From positions 16,641,629 through 16,705,628 of the forward strand of contig OW387147.1 in the NCBI GenBank assembly GCA_936440205.1: a DNA stretch of 64,000 bases, given 5' to 3'. Under the pieces are notes generated by a model. The model was not told where the DNA came from. It saw nothing but the letters and a program-made list of their open reading frames with translations, and searched no databases. The translations under genes were made by a program, and so were the position numbers. Positions within the stretch are counted from its first letter, which is position 1, and each line of letters starts with the position of its first letter. Positions 58,357 through 64,000 of the stretch are shown here, in pieces. This stretch comes from Lepidonotus clava. Lineage: Eukaryota; Annelida; Polychaeta; Phyllodocida; Polynoidae.

Positions 58357-59390
58357 GGCTGAGGAGGGCTTTACAGGGGGCAGGTCTTAATGGGATATCT
58401 ATATAATACCTGGGTTAGGGGGCGGTTATAGGTCCTATGGCCAATCAAGGTTATCTTCAAACCTAGGGTATATGCTCCTCCATTTTAGATGAGCTTCTAG
58501 TAGGATACAATACAGTGTAGAGACATACTGCAGTAATGTATGAAGTTTCACTCATCAGTTTTACATGGTTGAAGTTCAATTTAGTCCTGATCTCTCTGAA
58601 TGGGGTGAATCCTTCTATGGTTGTCACTTTCCCAACTTGACTTTATTGCTGTTATAGCTTATCGTATGTCAGATCACTGGCAATTATCCTTAATGCCTTG
58701 GTGGGGCACTTCATAAGCCTCAGCATCAACCTTTTCTCATAGTCAGCTTTTCATTGTCAGTCAGTTATGATGAGCTGGTCGCTTACATTGCCAATCGCTT
58801 ATATTGCCAATCAACAGGTATCATCAACATGGTGAATCTGAAAAAAAGAGAAGATTATTGTGTACGTGATTTGATAATGTAATATAAATTATGCACAAAC
58901 TTATCACTGCTCTATGGCACTATACCATTTTCTTTAATTATCATTTTGCTTCCTATTAGTTCCAACTATTTCTTTAATACAAAAGCTCTTCCGATAGTTA
59001 GGGGACATGTTTGTGGGGTTAAATTTACTATCACGAGTTCCTGCCATTCATCCTATAGGTCATCTTAATCATGACTGAGTAATCTTGTTCGCACCGTGAT
59101 ATGCCCCGACATCGATGTAATTCAACGTAAAAACAAATTACTCACTGCTCAATCATTCACTCACAAACTCATTTACTTATATCAGATTTGACATTTAATG
59201 TAAGTTATGTCCCGTTCTATAGAGTGCAAGACGGTTAAAGTAACAATGTTTATGGGATCGTATATAACAGACATTCATCAGTAATTCCAGGATGCTAATT
59301 AGAAGATAACGGTCCTCTCCTATCCATATAGGCCTACTGTCTGTAGTATAATCCATACAAAAGCCTCCTACCACATAACACTCGTAAAAG

Positions 59391-59479
59391 CAGGGACGGA
59401 TCCAGAGGGTCCAAACGTAAAATTGGGACTTTTTCAATATAGGCACACACCCTTTCTAGAACTCCTGGATCCTCCCCTG
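59391..59479. mobile_element. 89-bp hAT-like MITE
   Basis: CAGGGACGGATCCAGAGG and CTCCTGGATCCTCCCCTG are inverted ends of the common animal hAT type. AAAAG flanks both sides, shorter than the usual 8-bp duplication. No coding capacity. Confidence 0.65.
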
Positions 59480-60516
59480 AAAAGAAATCTTCAATCCTAA
59501 AACATGCTGGGAAAATACCATTATTGACACTCACCAAGCAAACCTCCTTCAATAAAGTGTTGTATTAGGAGATGAAGTGTTTTATTAGGAGATAATTATC
59601 TTAAGGGGTGTGGGCTGCTGTCAAAATCTCCCAACAAAGCTCCCATGAAATGTAGTAAACTGAAAGATTGGTACATTCAATATCAATCTCATTGTTAACT
59701 CACATAGCCATGGACATAATTATGTAGTTTAAATAGAACTACTATTATTTATGGATCCTCTCCATATAACCTCTAACTAAACTGTGTAATTAGGTCTCAT
59801 GATACAATATGTATATGCTATTAGCTTGCGTTAGTCTCGGCAGCGGGCTGACATATGATTAATAATTGGAGGCCGCCGGCGGCAGTGGCAGTAAGGGCCT
59901 CATCCCCGTACCCCTCTCCCACACCATAAGGAGGTTTAGGTTGGACGCTGAATTACACATGGTTGACTCGATGTCCTAAATTAGCTTTAAGTATGGATTT
60001 AAGACAAAACAATGGGTACGATGTTTAACAAATTACTCGTTAAAAACAGGGTGCCTCTTTTGCAAATAATTCAGATATAGGGACAGATTCCTCTTCTGCA
60101 GTTTTATTATACGTTATTACCATGTTATCAACCCTGGGAAGATGTAGGAAAAAGCTTGATAATAAGTTGGATTGCGATTTTTTGACATGTGAACACCTTT
60201 ATATAGTAGGCGAAATAATATTATGGTGATGTTTTATTGTAGTATGTTATTGTGGGTGTCTAGCTGCTTGTGTCAATTTAAAGACTAATTCTGAATTACT
60301 GCTGTCTGGAAATTGCTTTAAAATAATTGAAATAGAAATGACTCTGTTCTGAAAATAGCGAAACATACCTCTGCTACCCGTTACAGTTGAGCATATCTCC
60401 GTATTATAATATAACGTTTATGTCATATTGATTGATATTGTGATGAACGGCTATTCATCCAAATATGTAGAGATCAAAATAAGAAGAAAATAAGGTAATA
60501 TTATAAAAGGTATATA

Positions 60517-61418
60517 TGTTCGAAAAGGAACGAAAGTGTAAAAGAACGAAATATGTAAGAATGAACGAAAGTGTAAAAAGCCCGAAAAAGAGGCACGAAT
60601 ATGTAAGGAACGAAAGTGTAAAGGAACGAAAATGTAAAGGAACGAGACCCGGAAATATGTAAACCGGAAGTGAAATGTAAACCGGAAGTGACGTCAGTTG
60701 TAGATCACGTGACTGAAAGCAGCCAATCAGAGCTGACCTCTAGGGTATATAAAGGGGCGGTGAGGCCCGAATAAACAGAGTTCTTTAACAGTTCTCCTTG
60801 TGTCCAGACGTGTCTTCTTTCCTGAAACAACCGCTAAGATGAGCCGATCCGAGCAATTAACCAGAAGTTAGGATAAAATAGTCGAAGTTCGAGATAAATA
60901 GGAGGAACATAGGGTAGGGGCCCGACGGCCCGAGGAACGAGGAACGAAGGACCGAAGTAAGGCACGAAGGCCTGAAACCGTCCCGGAAGCCGAGGCGCGG
61001 CATGGCACGAAGGCATGAAGGGCGAGACGAAGGAACGAAGTCCGCGGGGACGAGGGTGCGGCAGGCTCGGCCCCACGCTACCAAACAATAGGCGACCGAC
61101 GGCCCGACGGCCCCGCGGACCGGAACCACGGGGTGGACCGCCCGGTGGGGGTGAATGCTGGTCTGGGAGATAGAGCGAGACGAACCCCGGCCGACCCGTA
61201 CCCCTACCATAATTTCCCTTCCCCGCAGTTCTCCGTTTGACATCGAGCGCCGATTCCCGACCGATTCGCTCAGCCCCCCCCCCCTCGTGCGCGAGGCACG
61301 ACTCTAAAAACACATCTCGGTTCTTGGCCCGGATTCCCCGTCCGCCCCGAGACCCGAACAACCCCCACGTTCCTCTGTTGTAAGAATCGGCAACCCCGAC
61401 TTACCAGAGAACGTCACA
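60517..61418 (+). mobile_element. LTR-like fossil with a dense promoter
   Basis: The block opens TGTTCG and closes GTCACA, and is flanked by ATATA and ATATG (4 of 5 match), as for a solo LTR. Its first third has about 16-bp repeats (GGAACGAAAGTGTAAA) at 60525-60650, three CCGGAA ETS-type sites, a TGACGTCA CRE, a CACGTG E-box, an AGCCAATCA CCAAT box, TATATAAAGG at about 60746 and AATAAA at 60769. The rest is GC-rich and unlike its surroundings. No internal retroelement proteins are seen, so it would be a solo or partial copy; family unassigned. Alternatively it is the promoter of an unrecognised transcript. Confidence 0.4.
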
Positions 61419-64000
61419 ATATGTATATGTATACCCTTCTATATCTAGTTCTGGGTGTATAAACGATATATAGTTTATTGGTTTCCGAGTATGTTGTGTA
61501 GGAATGAGGATAATCTGATACTCCTCCAGCATGTCTGTGTGGCTACTGGCCCCTGGTCAGTCAGCTAGGGACAGGTGCGTGCTAGGCCTCGCAGGTAAGC
61601 TGGTCAGTCAGGGCTTTGGCAGGGGTCAAAGGTCAATTTAACGTCGGTCAGGCTGAATACTTTGGCTATATGCACATCATGAAAACAGTCTTCAGTTTGG
61701 CCAAAAGATCCTTTTCACAAGTCATATGCATATTTTTGGTCTGCTTATGCGGGAAGCATTGTTTTTCAAAGGAAATCACAGTCTTGTCTCTAAATGATTT
61801 CACGAAAATCCATTTTGTTTTAAATGGATTTTTTTTTCTACACAAAATGTCTATTCTCTGCCTGTACACAGGTGTACTCTACATTATTATCCATCTATTT
61901 CTATGCCTGTCGAGTCAGAAGATGGTTTACAACAATATCTTTCCTGCATGTTTCAACTTTATATTTTCGATGTGTCAAAACTTCCCATAACCTCCCATTT
62001 ATGTTGGAAGATGCCACAGATGCTTTCATCACCTTCATATTGAAATACGTTTTGAAGCCAACCTGACCCTGAATGGCTTCCTGTTACTGCAACAAACTGA
62101 AAGAATATCTGGTTGCTGTGTTGACATCGATCAGCTGGCAATTTCTGTTCATTTTGTGTGTCAATAGACAAAGCAAGCTTTCAACATTGACAATGGAGTT
62201 TCATTTTTCATTCAAGCCACATTAGAAAGCCTTATACAACATCTTCTAGTATTAGTCTATAGCTTGCATGCCAAGTTGCTTTTCGCTCAATAACCCATTG
62301 CAAATGATAAAAAACAAATTCTCATAAATAACCAATTATTATAGTTGTTTATAATTGTCATCTACAATATGTGAAGTTACTTATCTGAGGTATTATTGCT
62401 GTTGTTAAAAGAACTCACAGGGAAGACATTTTGAAACCTTTAAATGTCCTATCCTGTTCCCTTAGAATTTTGATTAGCTGGTGAAATAGGCTGTAAATCA
62501 GTTGACTTGTTAAACTGCATGGCGAGTTTCGTATGCTGTAGCTATATGGTTGATGACAGAGAATAATACCAGTTTTGCCATTTCATTTCATTTTTATGAT
62601 TAGTTGTGGAGATTGCACTACACGGTTACAGGGCTTACTCCGCTCGACCAAGGCGCTTTCTATTTGCCTACATATAATATTATGTATAGTCTGAAGTCAT
62701 CTTCTCTCATCTTGATTAAAAAGTCGTCTCTAGGAGATCGCGAGAGTAGCCTCGGCTTCTCCAGGGACTTCCTACCTGTCTGTATCCACGCCTGGAGTGC
62801 CTCTCTGTCTAGTGAACTGCACCTTAATGAGGACCCGAGGGAATCCCAACTTAAATGCCCCTATTTCTAAGCGGCCAGAGCACATTAAGTTAAGTGTCGA
62901 ACCGAGGTAAAACGGTACCATTCACATAATAAGGATCTTTTCTAGACGTACATCTCAATACCTTAACGCATCTCTAAACCCCCAGGGTTTATTTCAAGCG
63001 CGTATCACAAACTGGACAAAACATACGTAGCCCTTTAGAAACATTGATAAAAAGTATAGAATCTAACGGAAGTGTTCCTGAAAAGAATGTATATAGCTGA
63101 CACAAGATATACGTTACGGTTAAGGGGTGTTGCTAAAACTCCCTTATACCTGGGAATAATAGCTGTGGTAACTTTTTTATAATGGCCTCTAACTATCTCC
63201 CTACTGGAGTAATGAGCTGCTCTAACACAGCACGTGCACTCCCAATTATCGCCCACCGGAAGGAGCAGTTCCAGCCCTCTATGTAACAGGTACTCTAATT
63301 GGCTTGGTCAACCTACGTGGTGGGGCTCATCATGTGGGGTCTGCATTTAAAACAGCTATTTCTTTTATAATTATAACAAATTTAAAAGTCAACCCGTTAA
63401 TTGAATAGTCTTATAAGATAAATATTGGGCCTATCATTGGCTACAGAAACATCTAGAAGTGACGTATGCGGCTCCTACGACACTTTCTCATTATTCCACT
63501 TGTCTCTTCATAAACTGATAGTGGTGAGAGCCCAGATATCCATAAAGGCAATAAACGCTGAATATAACCTTAGGATTTATTGCTTGGTCAAGTTGGTGCA
63601 ATGTTTGGACCAATAGGCCCTATTCACGAAGATTAAAGAACGTTGGTAAAGTGTCATGTGTATCACCTGCATCTAATCAGAGCTTGCAACGATTCCTGCC
63701 TGTTTTCTAATTACTTTCTTAGAAACTATCATTATTCCTTTATGATTATGATTCACGTCCCATGTAAAAAAAATCCTAAAGAAAAATTTGCACTTAAAGG
63801 TATATATAGTTATACTGATTGTTCTGTCATTATAAAGTTTCAATATCATCATATCATCATATCACAATCACCATGACGACTATTGGAAGAGCACATGTAT
63901 TGTGAAATAGCTTTTGATACAATAACAAAAAAATATTTGCCCCTGCCGCTGTTTAGGGTGAGGAGCCGAGTGTATAGTGTCCGAGAACTATACTGTCTCT

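Larger units (their letters stand above)
58357..64000. other. Right-hand intergenic region, no gene recognised
   Basis: Apart from the hAT-like MITE and the LTR-like fossil, this is AT-rich DNA with no coding exon supported by splice sites and family motifs. The stretch just right of 58356 must contain the promoter of the SOCS-box gene; TATTATATAG on the minus strand near 58400 could be its TATA box. Open frames at 61616-61990 and 62604-62870 have no recognisable features. Confidence 0.5.

Noticed and set aside
60834-61361. 175-residue minus-strand Arg/Gly/Pro-rich open frame
   Set aside because: It lies inside the GC-rich LTR-like block, and two overlapping frames are equally open; composition explains it.
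61616-61990. 124-residue plus-strand frame, hydrophobic
   Set aside because: AT-rich, Phe/Leu-rich translation without splice context, family motif or promoter support.
62715-62870. Possible short minus-strand exon with a GTAGGAAG donor
   Set aside because: The matching acceptor is weak, the product is under 15 residues, and no neighbouring exon is seen.

Overview
The window is animal nuclear DNA: AT-rich, with short exons, GT-AG introns, coding exons richer in GC than their surroundings, and many small non-autonomous transposons. The protein families (F-BAR/SH3 nostrin, full ABCB transporter, SOCS-box adaptor) are metazoan. The nostrin–ABCB pairing and the frequent short words around AGGCCTA fit an invertebrate deuterostome (echinoderm, hemichordate or similar). 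That placement is inference; the sequence does not fix the species.

Layout. 1-11605 (+): 11 exons of a nostrin orthologue; its N-terminal FCH exons lie before the window. 11606-25011: 3' UTR and intergenic DNA with minisatellites, MITEs, a palindrome and a LINE endonuclease relic. 25012-44620 (+): a complete 31-coding-exon ABCB full transporter of 1364 residues, closest in layout to ABCB11/ABCB1. 45981-51149 (-): a two-coding-exon gene, convergent with the transporter, for a 1544-residue secreted, low-complexity protein with one cysteine and a furin-type site. 51150-56640: intergenic. 56641-58356 (-): a two-coding-exon gene for a 435-residue protein with an N-myristoylation signal, a probable beta-propeller and a C-terminal Cullin5-type SOCS box. 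58357-64000: no gene recognised; holds a hAT-like MITE and an LTR-like fossil with a dense promoter.

Mobile DNA. A roughly 210-bp MITE family with 3-bp TAA/TTA target duplications occurs about five times, once at the 5' splice site of a nostrin exon and once interrupted by a 183-bp foldback element. A second family with CACTG-type ends occurs three times. Several hAT-like miniatures and a 5'-truncated LINE are also present.

How the genes relate. Nostrin and ABCB11 are also neighbours in human 2q31, so their adjacency here looks like old conserved linkage rather than a functional operon. Both ATP sites of the transporter are consensus, unlike vertebrate ABCB11. The two minus-strand genes have no obvious functional tie to the first two. 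No bacterial-type system, CRISPR array or operon is present.
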